Source of the DNA: RYN-230 sp963723595
GTDB lineage: Bacteria; Actinomycetota; Actinomycetes; Streptosporangiales; Streptosporangiaceae
Assembly (NCBI GenBank): GCA_963723595.1
Contig: CAVRRQ010000006.1
Location: 558,001-622,000, forward strand
Length of the DNA: 64,000 bases
Reading direction: 5' to 3'
The notes under the pieces are model-generated. The model did no database searches and was not told the origin of the DNA. It worked only from the letters and a program-made list of their open reading frames with translations. Of the stretch, positions 36,612-46,425 are shown in pieces (the first letter of the stretch is position 1; each line of letters begins with the position of its first letter). A program made the position numbers and the translations under genes.

Positions 36612-37741
36612 CGCACGTCCCCGGCGGAGCCGGCGGGCCTGGCCAGTTCGGCGGCCAGTTCCCGCTGCTGGCTGCGCAGGTCCGGCGTCGGCTCGGCATA
36701 GACGTACCGGAACAGATCGTCCGGGTCGAGGACCGGGTCGGTGTTCATCCGCTGCCGCAGGTCCCCGGCGGCCTTCTCGGCCTCGGCGTCCAGGGCGGAG
36801 AGGGCGGCCTCGTCCAGCAACCCCCGGGCGAGCAGGTGCTTCCTGAGCCGGGTGATCGGGTCGCGGGCCAGCCAGGCCTGGACTTCCCCGGGAGGCCGGT
36901 AGCGGGCCGCGTCGTCGGCGTTGGTGTGGGCCTCGATGCGGTAGGTGACCGCCTCGATGAGGGTGGGCCCGCCGCCGTCAGCCGCCGACTGCACCGCCTG
37001 CCGCACCGCGGCGTAGACCGCGGCCGGGTCGTTGCCGTCCACGAGCACGCCGGGGATCCCGTAGCCGATTCCCTTGCAGGCCAGGGACGGGGCGGCCGTC
37101 TGCTTGGCGAGCGGGACGCTGATCGCGTAGCCGTTGTTCTGGATGAAGAACACGACCGGCGACGCCCAGACGGCTGCGAAGTTCAGTGCGGCGTGGGTGT
37201 CGCCCTCGCTGGTCGCGCCGTCGCCCACCATGACCAGGGCGACTGTGTCGTCGCCCTTGAGCCGGGCCGCGTGGGCGAGCCCGACCGCGTGCGGTGCGTT
37301 GGTTGCCAGCGGCGTGCACTGCGGGGCGACCCGGTGCGCGTACGGGTCATACCCGCAGTGCCAGTCCCCCCGGAGCAGGGTGAGCACCTCGACCGGGTCA
37401 ACGCCGCGGGCCACGGCGGCCACCGAGTCGCGGTAGGTCGGGAACAGCCAGTCTTGGGGGCGCAGGGCGGCCACCGCGCCGATCTCAGCCGCTTCCTGGC
37501 CCCGCGCCGAGGGGTAGACGGCCAGCCGGCCCTGCTTGGTCAGCGCCGTGGCCTGGCTGTCGAAGCGCCGGGCGAGCACCATCTGCCGGTGCAGCGCGAT
37601 CAGGACATCGTCGCCCGGCATGGCCAGGTCCGCGCAGTCCACCACCATGCCCTCGGCGTCCAGCAGGGCCAGCGGAGCCTCGGACGGCAGCAGCCGCTGT
37701 CGCCGGGTCCGGCGGGGGAGGGCTGGTGCCTCGGATGTCAC
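36608..37741 (-). CDS. 2-oxoacid dehydrogenase E1 alpha subunit
   Basis: A 377-residue thiamine-diphosphate-binding subunit. The ThDP motif is GDGATSEGDTHAALNFAAVW...NN, seen as MVGDGATSEGD followed by FFIQNNGYAISVP. HAVGLAHAARLKG and TYRIEAHTNADDAARYRPP (phosphorylation-loop region) also fit the branched-chain class better than pyruvate dehydrogenase. It is intact. It is the first gene of the alpha-beta-E2 operon; 60-86 bases upstream lies the GTCCAG-N15-CTGGAC repeat shared with the Lrp gene. The products would be short branched acyl-CoA primers for fatty acids or polyketides (family knowledge). Confidence 0.92.
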   Translation of the reverse strand: MTSEAPALPRRTRRQRLLPSEAPLALLDAEGMVVDCADLAMPGDDVLIALHRQMVLARRFDSQATALTKQGRLAVYPSARGQEAAEIGAVAALRPQDWLFPTYRDSVAAVARGVDPVEVLTLLRGDWHCGYDPYAHRVAPQCTPLATNAPHAVGLAHAARLKGDDTVALVMVGDGATSEGDTHAALNFAAVWASPVVFFIQNNGYAISVPLAKQTAAPSLACKGIGYGIPGVLVDGNDPAAVYAAVRQAVQSAADGGGPTLIEAVTYRIEAHTNADDAARYRPPGEVQAWLARDPITRLRKHLLARGLLDEAALSALDAEAEKAAGDLRQRMNTDPVLDPDDLFRYVYAEPTPDLRSQQRELAAELARPAGSAGDVR

Positions 37742-38049
37742 GGCGCTCCGATCCAGAGATGGACGCTACTAAGTAACTGTGCGTCTCTGGCGCGCCGAAC
37801 GTCCAGAGTCCGACTGAGATCCTGGACCTACTTGCAATATGAACTGATTTAGCTAGACAGACGGATCTGTGGTTTCGCCGTGGGGGGTCCTTGCTGGACG
37901 GATGGCCGGTGGTCCGGCGCTGCCACCGGCGTGATCTAGTTCTGAGGGACATGACGGGCACGACGGCGGTGATCGTGCTCATGAAACGCTCTGGAGTGAG
38001 GCTTGCCGAGTGGTCGCGACAGGTCTTTGCCGACCTCGCCGCGGCTGGG
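37742..38049. other. intergenic promoter region of the dehydrogenase operon
   Basis: About 300 bases between the E1-alpha start and the end of the MazG-like frame. The half nearest E1 alpha is AT-richer and holds the inverted repeat at 37801-37827 and a further TCCAGAGATGGA at 37752-37763. The rest shows nothing I can name; plus-strand frames here are antisense to the MazG end. Confidence 0.5.
37801..37827. promoter_or_regulatory. inverted repeat GTCCAG-N15-CTGGAC before dehydrogenase operon
   Basis: Six-base perfect arms with a 15-base spacer, the same geometry as the repeat before the Lrp gene at 33606-33632. It lies 60-86 bases upstream of the E1-alpha start on the minus strand. Confidence 0.55.
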
Positions 38050-38795
38050 TCAGGGCTTTTGCAGCCGGAGAACCGACTCGATGTCGGGTGGGAAATATCG
38101 CTCCGATTTGAGAACTTTGCCGTCCTCCCGGATCAGCGGTTTCCCGTCGCTGCCCAGCTTGCTCATGTTCGATCGGTGCACCTCGTGCAAGACCGCGTCC
38201 AGTTCAATGCCGTACGTCAGGGCAGTCCCGTACGCGACATAAACGATGTCGGCCAGCGCGTCGGCAATCTCGTTCAGATCACGTCGTTCAGAGGCAGCGA
38301 CGAACTCGCCAACTTCTCCTTCGAGCAGCGTGACCCGGAGCCTGGCCAGCGCGGGTCGATGTCAGCGCTGGGCAGCTGCCGGATCGGCAGGTTAAACGCT
38401 CGGTGAAACTCAGCGAGCGCGGCGGCCGGGCCGATAGGGCTTATGTGGCTTTCCGACTGGCCGCCGTAGTTTGGCCTGAGCGGTCTTAACTCTGCAGAGT
38501 CTGGCCGCTGCCGGTCACGGACGTTCCGGACTTCAAAGCCCAGGCGGCGCAGCACGCCAGCGGCGCCATGGACTCCGCCACTGAAATCATGCGGACCCAT
38601 GGGCTTCCCGGTAGCCAGCCGGTAGGCGACACCGAGGATCGCCTTGGAGTCGTAGGCCTTGCCATCAACGATGAGCAGGTAGGCGGTAGCCCGGCCGAAC
38701 CCGTAGTGGGCGAGGAACTCGTCCTGGCCCAGCCGGTCGTACTCCGCGACTGCTTGCCGCACGTGATGCTCCGCGACAACATCCCAGAACGCCAT
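38050..38795 (-). CDS. ScoMcrA head-domain / MazG-like pyrophosphohydrolase fusion (frameshifted)
   Basis: The N-terminal 105 residues (VRQAVAEYDRLGQDEFLAHY, then YDSKAILGVAYRLATGKPMG, VLRRLGFEVRNVRD) match the head domain found at the start of ScoMcrA-type HNH restriction enzymes. A short linker leads to a MazG-like part: AAALAEFHRAFNLPIRQLPS, then, after a one-base loss near 38345, LLEGEVGEFVAASERRDLNE and ADALADIVYVAYGTALTYGI, which give the EExxE-type metal helix and the DxxxD helix. It ends RYFPPDIESVLRLQKP at 38050. The frame is open across the junction; an independent MazG start would need ATA (HISPIGP) to be ATG. Fusion is the plainer reading, not certain. Confidence 0.65.
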
Positions 38796-38813
38796 TGGCT
38801 GATGATAGGCGTG

Positions 38814-39785
38814 TCAGCCGGGACCGAGTCACTATCGCTGGGGGCCACGCCGCGCTTCCCCGAGCGGTAGTCCGCCCAGTCCTGCGCCACCGCAGCGAAA
38901 CGCTTCTTCCAGGGTTGAGGGTCGTTGCAGGCGATCTCCTCGTAGAGGCGCGCGCACGCGACAGCGAAGACGTTGATCGCCTCGTGCGGCGTCTTTCTCC
39001 AGGAGCGGCATCGCGCTGCCCACGCCTCGGCCTGTGCCGCGGTGTGGCCGCCCAGCATCAGGCGCAGCAGGAAACAGGCTGGATCGATGAACGCGGCACC
39101 GCGAGTGGGCCAGGCCCAGTCGATGATCCATGTGCCGTCGGCGGTCATGAGCACATTGAGTGGGTTGAAATCGGTGTGCAGCAACGTCGTGCCTGCTAGC
39201 AGACCGAGGTTGGTGTCATCGTCTGACGTAGGCTGCCCAGCGCTGCTCGGCCCGCTTCACCGGAAGGTCGGGGCAGCGAATCTGCTGCAGCTGGTTGATG
39301 ACCTGGACGACGGCCGCCAGGTCCGCTGACCCTGGTGAATAGTCGGCGTGCCTGGCGCCAGGGATGTGGGCGAACGCCAGCAGGTTCCATCCCGCGCCTT
39401 CCGCCTGCCAGCGGAGCTGTGGTGCCAGAGGCAGCACGTGCGGGTTGATCATCGCTTCGCGCTGCTGCCGCACGACTCCGGGATGATCGGCGCGCAGGCC
39501 CTTGACGAACAGCGGACCATCGTCGGTCTCCAGCACCGCAGCAAACTGAGAGTTCAGCCCGGCAGACAACGTCCGCGCCGCCCGTACCGGCCCGGTGTGC
39601 GCCTAGACCAGGTCACGGACGGCCTGGCTGAGGTTATTCCAGTCAGTGCGCTGCTGGGAAGCCTCGAGACGGTATCCGGCAGAGAACGAGCTCGTTTGAG
39701 TGTGGCGGCAGGCGTCGCGCGCAGCTGAGGGTGGTGCTGTCGAGCGCCCCCACAAGAATCCCAAATAGTGCGAATTTCCTCGCAT
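38814..39785 (-). pseudogene. aminoglycoside phosphotransferase-like gene with in-frame stop and frameshift
   Basis: An APH/choline-kinase-fold protein. The N-lobe has GLNSQFAAVLETDDGPLFVK with the ATP-binding lysine. The catalytic loop is LLHTDFNPLNVLMTADG, followed by the metal motif WIIDWAWPTRGAA. The two halves are joined by a shift near 39220. Upstream, in the same frame as the N-lobe, RTDWNNLSQAVRDLV ends in TAG at 39603, exactly where homologues continue (-AHTGPVRAARTLSAGLNSQF). A GAG or CAG codon there would restore the gene, so this looks like a nonsense mutation or base error. The end is uncertain; a TGA at 38814 is reached only with another shift. Confidence 0.6.
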
Positions 39786-39890
39786 GGCTCGACAGGGGAA
39801 CTCTCTGCGCCAAGCGATTCCACGTGCGTGCCGCGAACCGCAGATCGTGCGGCTACTGTGCCGTGAATGGATGCTGGCAGGCCAGGTGTC

Positions 39891-40368
39891 ATGCCACCAG
39901 ATGTATATGTGGCGACACTGGCTCGTAAACGGATGGCGGCAGGCTCCTTGTGCCGCGACCGGGCAGGAAGGGTTCTCCGCGTTGAACCCTGTCTATCGCG
40001 ATACGTGGGACTTGCCGGGTGGCGCGGTGGAGGCTGAAGAGTCACCGCAGGCTGCTTGCCGTCGGGAGGTCGCTGAAGAGCTTGGGCTAGACCGCCCGGT
40101 AGGGCGGGTACTTGCGCTGGACTGGGTGCCGTCACGCCCAGACCGCCCCGAGGGCCTCATTGTGGTGTACGACGGCGGTGTCTTCGCCGCGAATGACATC
40201 GACGCAATCGTCGTGCCAAAGGGGGAGCTCGCGGGCTATGCCTTCGTGCGCCCGGATCAGGTGCCAAGGAGAGTGACGCCGCTCGTGGCGCGGCGGATCG
40301 TTGCATGCCTGGACGCCTTGGCCGCTGGGACGGTGGCATCGCTAGAGGGCGGCAGTCCGGATGGCTGA
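39891..40368 (+). CDS. NUDIX hydrolase (frameshifted near start)
   Basis: A NUDIX enzyme of about 158 residues. The NUDIX box is complete: GGAVEAEESPQAACRREVAE followed by ELGL, with the REVAEE metal-binding helix. The N-terminal strand MPPDVYVATLARKRMAAGSL with CRDRAGRVLRVEP lies one frame away from the rest, the shift being near 39993 at GAACCCTGTC. ATG 39891 is chosen because it gives the family's N-terminus; ATG 39867 is eight codons earlier. The substrate is unknown. The end overlaps the end of the acyl-CoA dehydrogenase gene on the other strand by 27 bases. Confidence 0.8.
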
Positions 40369-41580
40369 TTCCTCCTGCCACCGGACGCCAGCGGGCGTCA
40401 GCAGGGCGCGGCCCGCGGCTCGGTAGAGGCTGTCATGGATGCCGTCCGCATAAAGCAGCGCCCGCAGGTCGCGCCTGGCTTTCTCCAGGGGAGAACTGGC
40501 CGTGCAACCGGCCGCGCCGACGAGCAGGGTGAGATCGGATGTAGTTGCATTGGCAATGTCAACCGCATGGGCCTTGACTGCGCACCCCCACACCTCCGGC
40601 CCGCGCATCGCCTGATTCCGCCAGCCGCTGTGCCGTGAAGGCCGCGAGCAAACCCGCATTGATTTGCGCATACGCGCGACCGAGCGTGATCAAGGCATTG
40701 TCCCGCGGCCGGGAGATGGCCCGCGACGCCTGCCGCGAGCCCAGCTGCGCGGCCACCTGATCGTGCACGGCAGCTGCTACGCCCATCGCGATGGCCGCGA
40801 CTAGAGGACGGTAGTGGGCGAAGTGCTCACGGAGCAGCCGCATGCCATCGCCGGGTTGGCCGAGAATGTCGCAGGGCCGGGAGGCGCGAGCATCCGCTAG
40901 GTGCAGTTCTCCCCATGCCCAGCCGGACAGTCCGCAGGGCTGGATCGGGCGCCGATGCAGGCCGGGCGTCCGCAGCATCGATGACGCCCGCGGTTAGGCG
41001 CCCGGAAGGGTCCTTGAAGAAGACGATGAACACGGCAGCCTCGTTCAGGCGGCTGATCCAGGTCTTGGTGCCGGTGAGAGTCCACGTCCCGTCGTGGCGG
41101 GTGGCGGCCACCGTAGTCATGGCGTGAACCTGGCTGCCGCCGTGGGGTTCGGTGATCGCGATCCCGGGCACCTCCCCGGCTATCAGCCCGGGCAGCCATT
41201 GGTCGCGCACAGGCGCGGGTGCCGTGGAGGGCGAGAGGCGCCCGTGGCCGAGTCCGGTTGCGTCGCGCAGATCGGCGTCGTGATAGCCGCAGATGAACTG
41301 CATCAGGGCCTGGAGTGACGGCGGGCTCTGCCGCACCCGCCGTCCCGGGCCGGGACAGCCAGGCCGAGGTACCCGGCCAGAGGCAGCTTCCGGCGGATCC
41401 TGGCCAGCCGCTGGCTGCGGAGCCGAGGTTCTGCACCCTGTCCGATCGGGTGCGCGGACACCAGGTCGCCCAGGGTGCCCTCGAATCTGTTCATGCGCAG
41501 CGCGTCGAGTCCGGTGACCCCGTGGATACCGGGTAGCAGGGAGCCAGCCACCGGGTCGCGCTGCCGACGGCGTCGGTCAT
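40342..41580 (-). CDS. acyl-CoA dehydrogenase family protein (frameshifted)
   Basis: A flavoprotein dehydrogenase frame of about 410 residues broken in at least four places (near 41550, 41330, 40940 and 40620). Recognisable are DALRMNRFEGTLGDLVSAHP at the N-terminus; the FAD/substrate segment PGIAITEPHGGSQVHAMTTV with GTWTLTGTKTWISRLNEAAV; and the C-terminal helices (REHFAHYRPLVAAIAMGVAA, YAQINAGLLAAFTAQRL, AVDIANATTSDLTLLVGAAG). The start at 41580 overlaps the stop of the acyltransferase gene (ATGA). The pairing suggests a small biosynthetic unit, but acyl substrate and carrier are unknown. Confidence 0.72.
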
Positions 41581-42349
41581 GGCGTACCTGCCTGCGGAGA
41601 TCGATGGCGGCGCACGCGGGCAGGGACGCCGTAAGCCAAAGCCCCGGCAGGGATGTCGCGGGTCACGACCGATCCCGCCCCTACCAGCGCATCCTCGCCC
41701 ACGGTGACGCCCGGCGAGGATGACGGACCCCGAACCTACGCGGGCGCCCTGTTCGAAGCGGGGGGGCCCAGTTCCGGCTCACGATCCGGGTCACGCCAGA
41801 TCAGGTCCCGGTCGTTGACGGTGCGGACGCCGGCGCCCAGGAACACCCGGTGCGCCAGCACGCATGAACTGGTGATGTGGCTGCCCGGCGAGCAGCGCAC
41901 CTGGGGCGCCGATGCTGCTTGCCCGTTCCACGGTGAGGTGATGGTCCGAGCTGGGAATTCGGCCCGACAGTGACGAACGAGCGTAGCAGCGTGTGATGAC
42001 CGACCACTGTGCCGTCGCCCACTTCTGCCCCTGCGTAAATCACAGCGCCCGAACGGATGACTGCCTCTGCGCCGATGACGGTGCTGTCGCCGGCGCCGGG
42101 ATGGATCTGCCCCACCGCATAACCGCGCTCGGGTGCTCCTACCAGGGCGTGCTCTTCAACGCGGGCGTTTTCCCGGAGCACTGTTCCACCACAGACCACG
42201 GCATACGCTCCGACGCTGCAGCGTGGGCCAATCTCGATGGAGCGGACCACGCCGCGGTCGTCCGTGGGAACAAAAACCGCGTAGGGGCTGACGCGTGTTC
42301 CGCTGGCCGCTAACAGCAGTCCTGACGTTGCCAGGACTGCAGCGTTCAC
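41577..42349 (-). CDS. hexapeptide-repeat (left-handed beta-helix) acyltransferase (frameshifted)
   Basis: About 255 residues with repeated hexapeptides typical of sugar O- or N-acetyltransferases: IEIGPRCSVGAYAVVCGGTV, VIGAEAVIRSGAVIYAGAEV, GDGTVVGHHTLLRSFVTVG. After a shift near 41945 comes SCVLAHRVFLGAGVRTVNDR, and the end is DALVGAGSVVTRDIPAGALA then YGVPARVRRH, the classical closing motif. The start is GTG 42349 with GGTGAGG five bases upstream. The stop overlaps the acyl-CoA dehydrogenase ATG by four bases. It likely acylates a sugar nucleotide or a small product. Confidence 0.75.
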
Positions 42350-42551
42350 TGCCTCACCCGGTGCGAATTCTGTACGTGTTCACGAGGGCATCCTCCACGA
42401 TGTGACCTGCTCTCAGGAAGCGCTCGGTGAACGGGCTAGAGGAAGAGCGGCTGCCCAGGACGGCACGGGGGCTTGCACACCCTGCAAACGCGTGTGCACT
42501 GAGCGCGAAACGCGGTTACGGTCGGAGAGGGACACCTCTGCGGAGAAGTTG

Positions 42552-43967
42552 ATGAGACCGGACCACCCTCGGGATCACGCGGATCGAAGCTGTCCGACGC
42601 CCAGGCCAGCCCGCGGGGGTTATAGTCCGCGAGGCCCGGCTGGCTGCGGGTCTGACCCTCGCCCAGTTTGGCCAGCTGCTGCGGATACTCGGCCTCGCAG
42701 ATCTCACGATATGAACGGGGCGTCCAGCCCCTCACTGACATCACCTTGCTGCACCGATTTGCCGCTCGCACTGAATCCCGCCCGCAAATGTTTGGCCTGA
42801 CCCCACCAGACAGCACCGGAGCTGGGCGACACGCCTGACGCCGGTCGCAAAGAACAAGCTGCTCGCACCTTTTGGCCCTAATGTGAGCCGTGAATTCGAG
42901 CCGGAAGGTGGTGAGGACCCGGTGCGACGCCGCGAACTGCTGGCCCGCGCCGCCGGGCCCGCCGGTGCGGCCGCGCTCGGACTGCCGGGCAGCCAGCCTG
43001 TCGCGTCCGCACAGTGATCCGGGCGGTCCTCTCGACGAGGTTCTCGATGGCGAATGCGCAGGCCGAGCCAGCTTCTTTGAGGAGTGCTCCGCACCGCTAC
43101 CATCGAGGCCCGTGGTTTCTTTCAGACCGCCCGCTACGACCGTCTGACCGCCGTCCTTCCACGGCTGATCGCGACTGCTGTCTCCACCCGCGACAACGCC
43201 GATGGAGACGACCGGGCAGTAGCTAGCGCGCTGCTCGCCGATGCATACATCGTTGCCGCCAACTTGGTCGTCAAAGTCAACGACGACCCCTTGGCGTGGA
43301 CTCTTGCCGACCGGGCACTCCAGGGAGCCCAGGCGGGCAATGACGCTCTCACCATCGCTGACGGACGTCGCGCCGTCGCTACGGTTCTGCGCGGGACCGG
43401 CCGCCCCGCAAACGCGACGTGAGCTACTGCTGTCCGCAGTCCGCGATATCGAGCCCCGGGGTTCTGCCAGCCCGGACCAGCTTTCGATGTACGGCACCCT
43501 TCTTGAAGTTGCGGCATACACCGCTGCGGTTGACGGCAATCGGGTCCGCCGCCAGCGAACTGATCGGCGAGGCGAAGGCCAGCGCAACTCGGCTGGGGGG
43601 CGACGCCAACTACAGGTTCACTGCTTTCGGCCCAACGAATGTCGCCCTTTACCAGGTCAGCATCGCCCAGGTGCTCGGCGACAGCGGAACCGCTATCGAG
43701 CACGCAAAGACGGTGCGGCCTTCAGCGATACCTACTGCGGAACGGCAAGGCCGGTACTGGATCGATGTTGCCCGCGCCTATCACCAGTGGGGTAAACCGG
43801 AACCTTGCTACCGTGCCCTCCTCGCCGCAGAACGCTGCGCGCCGGACGAAGTCCGCTACCGTCCACCAGTGCACCGGATAGCCGAGGACCTCCTCCGGGT
43901 TAACCGCCGTCAGTACCTGCCCGGTCTACCCGCGTTCGCCCGCCGCATCGGCGTACCAGTCCAGTAG
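42552..43967 (+). CDS. XRE-family regulator with TPR-like domain (heavily frameshifted)
   Basis: A typical actinomycete XRE protein of about 470 residues, split by at least six shifts. The HTH is VREARLAAGLTLAQFGQ then GYSASQISRYERGVQPLTDI. An R-rich segment (DPVRRRELLARAAGPAGAAA) follows, then TPR-like helices: ARYDRLTAVLPRLIATAVST, ALLADAYIVAANLVVKVNDD, ASPDQLSMYGTLLEVAAYTA, NVALYQVSIAQVLGDSGTAI, GRYWIDVARAYHQWGKPEPC. ATG 42552 has GGAGAAG upstream. A G5 run at 42615-42619 that should be G4 explains the first shift. It is divergent from the acyltransferase gene and may regulate it. Confidence 0.7.
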
Positions 43968-44175
43968 CCACGAAAACATGCGTTGGCAGCGTCTCATTTC
44001 CACGCCTGCTGCCGGGATGTTCCCGCTGCCCATCCAGGCAGCAAGATTCAGGTCAGGAAGCTACTCGTTGCCACCATGGATGATTGGCGTCGGCTCGGAG
44101 ATTCCGCGCTCGGGGGTCCGAGACGGCTACGTGACCTGGTGTGTCTCCCCAAGCCCGTTAACTCCAGAGACCGGA

Positions 44176-45341
44176 TCAATCCGTCGCCTCCTGGTTCAGG
44201 CTGGCCCGCCACAGTCCCCGCCGCAGGTGGATCCCCCCGTCCGGCGTAATCGTGGCGCTGGCCCCATAGACAGGAAGCGATCCCTCCCGCAGCCACATCT
44301 CGCGGACCTCATCGAGCAGATCCCACAACCGCCGCGCCCCACTCTGGTGCACGACCGGCGGGTCACTCTCTACCGCAGATGCCCGCGCCCACGACCCGTC
44401 CGGATGCAGCATCCACGCCGTCCGCCGGCCGTCCTCCTCCCGGTAGTAGTGCTCCACCCCGGGTACCAGCACGGTGATCATGGACCACAGCTCCCAGGCT
44501 TCCATCACATTGAGCACCGGATACCACCCGCGGCTTAGCTGCTCACCATCCCCGTCGCGGGCCGCCTCGTTCCGCTCCCACAGCGGCGGCGGATACCCGG
44601 GCCCATGACGGCTCAGCATGAACCCCGCCCGGTCCCACTCGATCTGCCCTAGCGCCCCGCCGTCGTCAGTCTTGTCAGCGGTCAGGATGAGCCCCGTCCC
44701 CGCGATCGTGGTGATCAGCCGCCCCCCGGGCCGCAACGCGGCCAGCCAGCTCGCCGGTACCGGCCGCACCGCGACCGTGGCGACGATCCGGTCGTAGGTC
44801 CCCGGCAGAGTCCCGGTGGCATCCACGGTCAGCACCGTCGGCCGCAGTCCCAACGAGTCCAGCCGCTCGGAAGCCGCGGCCGTCAGGTACGGGGCGACGT
44901 CCACGCTCGTGACATGCTCCGCGCCCAGCCTCGCCGCCAACAACGCACACCCGTACCCAGACCCCGTGCCCACATCCAGCACGTCGGAGTTGTCGGTCAG
45001 CTGAGCGTGCTGGCCCAGCCGCACGATCAGCCCCGGGAGCGTCGAGGCGAGGTCGGCACCCCAGCCGGATGATCACCGGCCGCAGCCTGGTCAGCGTGCG
45101 AGAGGCCGACCTGCGTGACCAGCGAGCGGTCCGAATAAGCCGCCTCCAGCCAGCGGCCGGGATCCATCGGCCCGTCCTCCAGCTCCCAGACGATTTCCCC
45201 GTCGGACGTCGCGCTCTCCGCTGGTGACCACCATCGCGGCACGAGCACATGCCGGGGCACTTCCTCTACCGCCGCCCGCCAGCGCGACGCCGGATGGGTG
45301 ACCTGCGCGGCCAGCAGCCGGGCGTGCTCGTGCCAGTTCAC
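44176..45341 (-). CDS. PCMT-like SAM-dependent methyltransferase (frameshifted)
   Basis: A 388-residue methyltransferase of the protein-isoaspartate methyltransferase-like group seen in RiPP systems (TgmC/FxLD-type). The N-terminal part MNWHEHARLLAAQVTHPASR and AVEEVPRHVLVPRWW leads, after a shift near 45035, to motif I VLDVGTGSGYGCALLAARLG, then TSVDVAPYLTAAASERLDSL, YDRIVATVAVRPVPASWLAA and LRPGGRLITTIAG. A large C-terminal domain of about 180 residues may bind the substrate peptide. The GTG start 45341 overlaps the radical SAM stop by four bases (GTGA), so the two enzymes are made together. Confidence 0.78.
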
Positions 45342-46160
45342 ACAGGTTTCCGCGACGGGTTGCAGTCGTTGGAGTCCGCCGGGGTGCAGGTCACGCATCC
45401 ACTATCCCGCGGAATCGACCCCGTGATCGCCCTCCACGCCGAGCCGCCCAGGATGTCGGCCAGGGAGTGGTCTTCACATTCCCGGCGACCAGGAAGCGCC
45501 CGAGACAGATCCCCTGCGCCGGAGATGGCCGCGCGCCCGTCCCCGCACCACCCGCACAACTCCGCCTGGGTCACAGGTGAGCTCTGTGCCGCCCGGCGAA
45601 CCCCACGGGCCCTGTCCGTACTGACGGCCGTGACCCCCAGCTCCAGCAGGCGCTGGCGGGCGCCTTCGACGTCCTGTCCGTCCAGGACCTCCACGATCCC
45701 GGCCCGGACCAGGATTCCCCGCCGCAACGCTTCGGCGATGTTCGCCTGCGTCCGCCAGTAGCTGCCCACGGTTCCGGTGATCTTCGCGTGCGTGGTGGGA
45801 TCAGCCGAGTACCAGGACGTGCCGAGGGAAACTCTGGGCAACTGGAACAGCTCCCACAGCTCCGGCGTGACGCGCACGAGGTTGGAGTACACATCGACCC
45901 GCAACCCACTCTGTAACGCGTACGTGATCAAGCGGCCCAGCCCGGGATACAGCGTTGGTTCCCCGCCGATGAACTGCACCGCCTCCACGCCCAGGTCCCG
46001 AGCCTCCGTGATGACCCGCTCCCAGTCGGACACGGTCATGCTCCCGTGACTGCCACCCGGCCCGCTCTCTGCGTAGCAATGTGTGCAGGCCAACTGGCAC
46101 CGGCCAGTGATCTCCAGTTCTAAGAACGAGACGGGCGCGAGGGTGGTGACCGTACTGATG
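45338..46160 (-). CDS. radical SAM protein with cysteine-rich C-terminus
   Basis: About 273 residues. The SAM-binding motif is CQLACTHCYAESGPGG (CxxxCxxC), followed by VEAVQFIGGEPTLYPGLGRL and GLRVDVYSNLVRVTPELWEL. The C-terminal third has ELCGWCGDGRAAISG, a Cys-poor stretch, then CVTCTPADSNDC, a SPASM/twitch-like auxiliary cluster region. Such enzymes modify peptides or small molecules. No ATG/GTG/TTG precedes the core after the in-frame stop: the codon four bases behind a perfect GGAGGAG is ATC (46158-46160), where ATG would be expected. An upstream peptide gene was sought and not convincingly found. Confidence 0.8.
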
Positions 46161-46425
46161 AAACTCCTCCAGGCGCGCTTGGCCGGATAAGAACGACGGC
46201 GCGCTCAACCCTTCAGGCTGACCGGCCGCCGCGTCATTCCCTGTGCCGGGTACCTTTCGTTCCCACCGCAATCCTGGACATGACCGGCATCCCATCACTC
46301 CAGACCTCATCACCGTTCCCGCCAAGAGCTGACCACGTTTCCAGCGCACATCTATGAAGTTGCGGAACGCCACCATCCGATTACGGTTGATCCTGTCCCG
46401 GTCACGGCCGTAGGAGGCAACCACG

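Noticed and set aside
42436..43587. Minus-strand frame of 383 codons opposite the first XRE-TPR gene
   Set aside because: No recognisable protein. The plus strand carries a clear HTH and TPR-like helices once single-base shifts are corrected.
46094..46425. Definite RiPP precursor gene upstream of the radical SAM gene
   Set aside because: Three small frames exist but none has both a good ribosome site and a typical leader-core composition, so I list them only as candidates.
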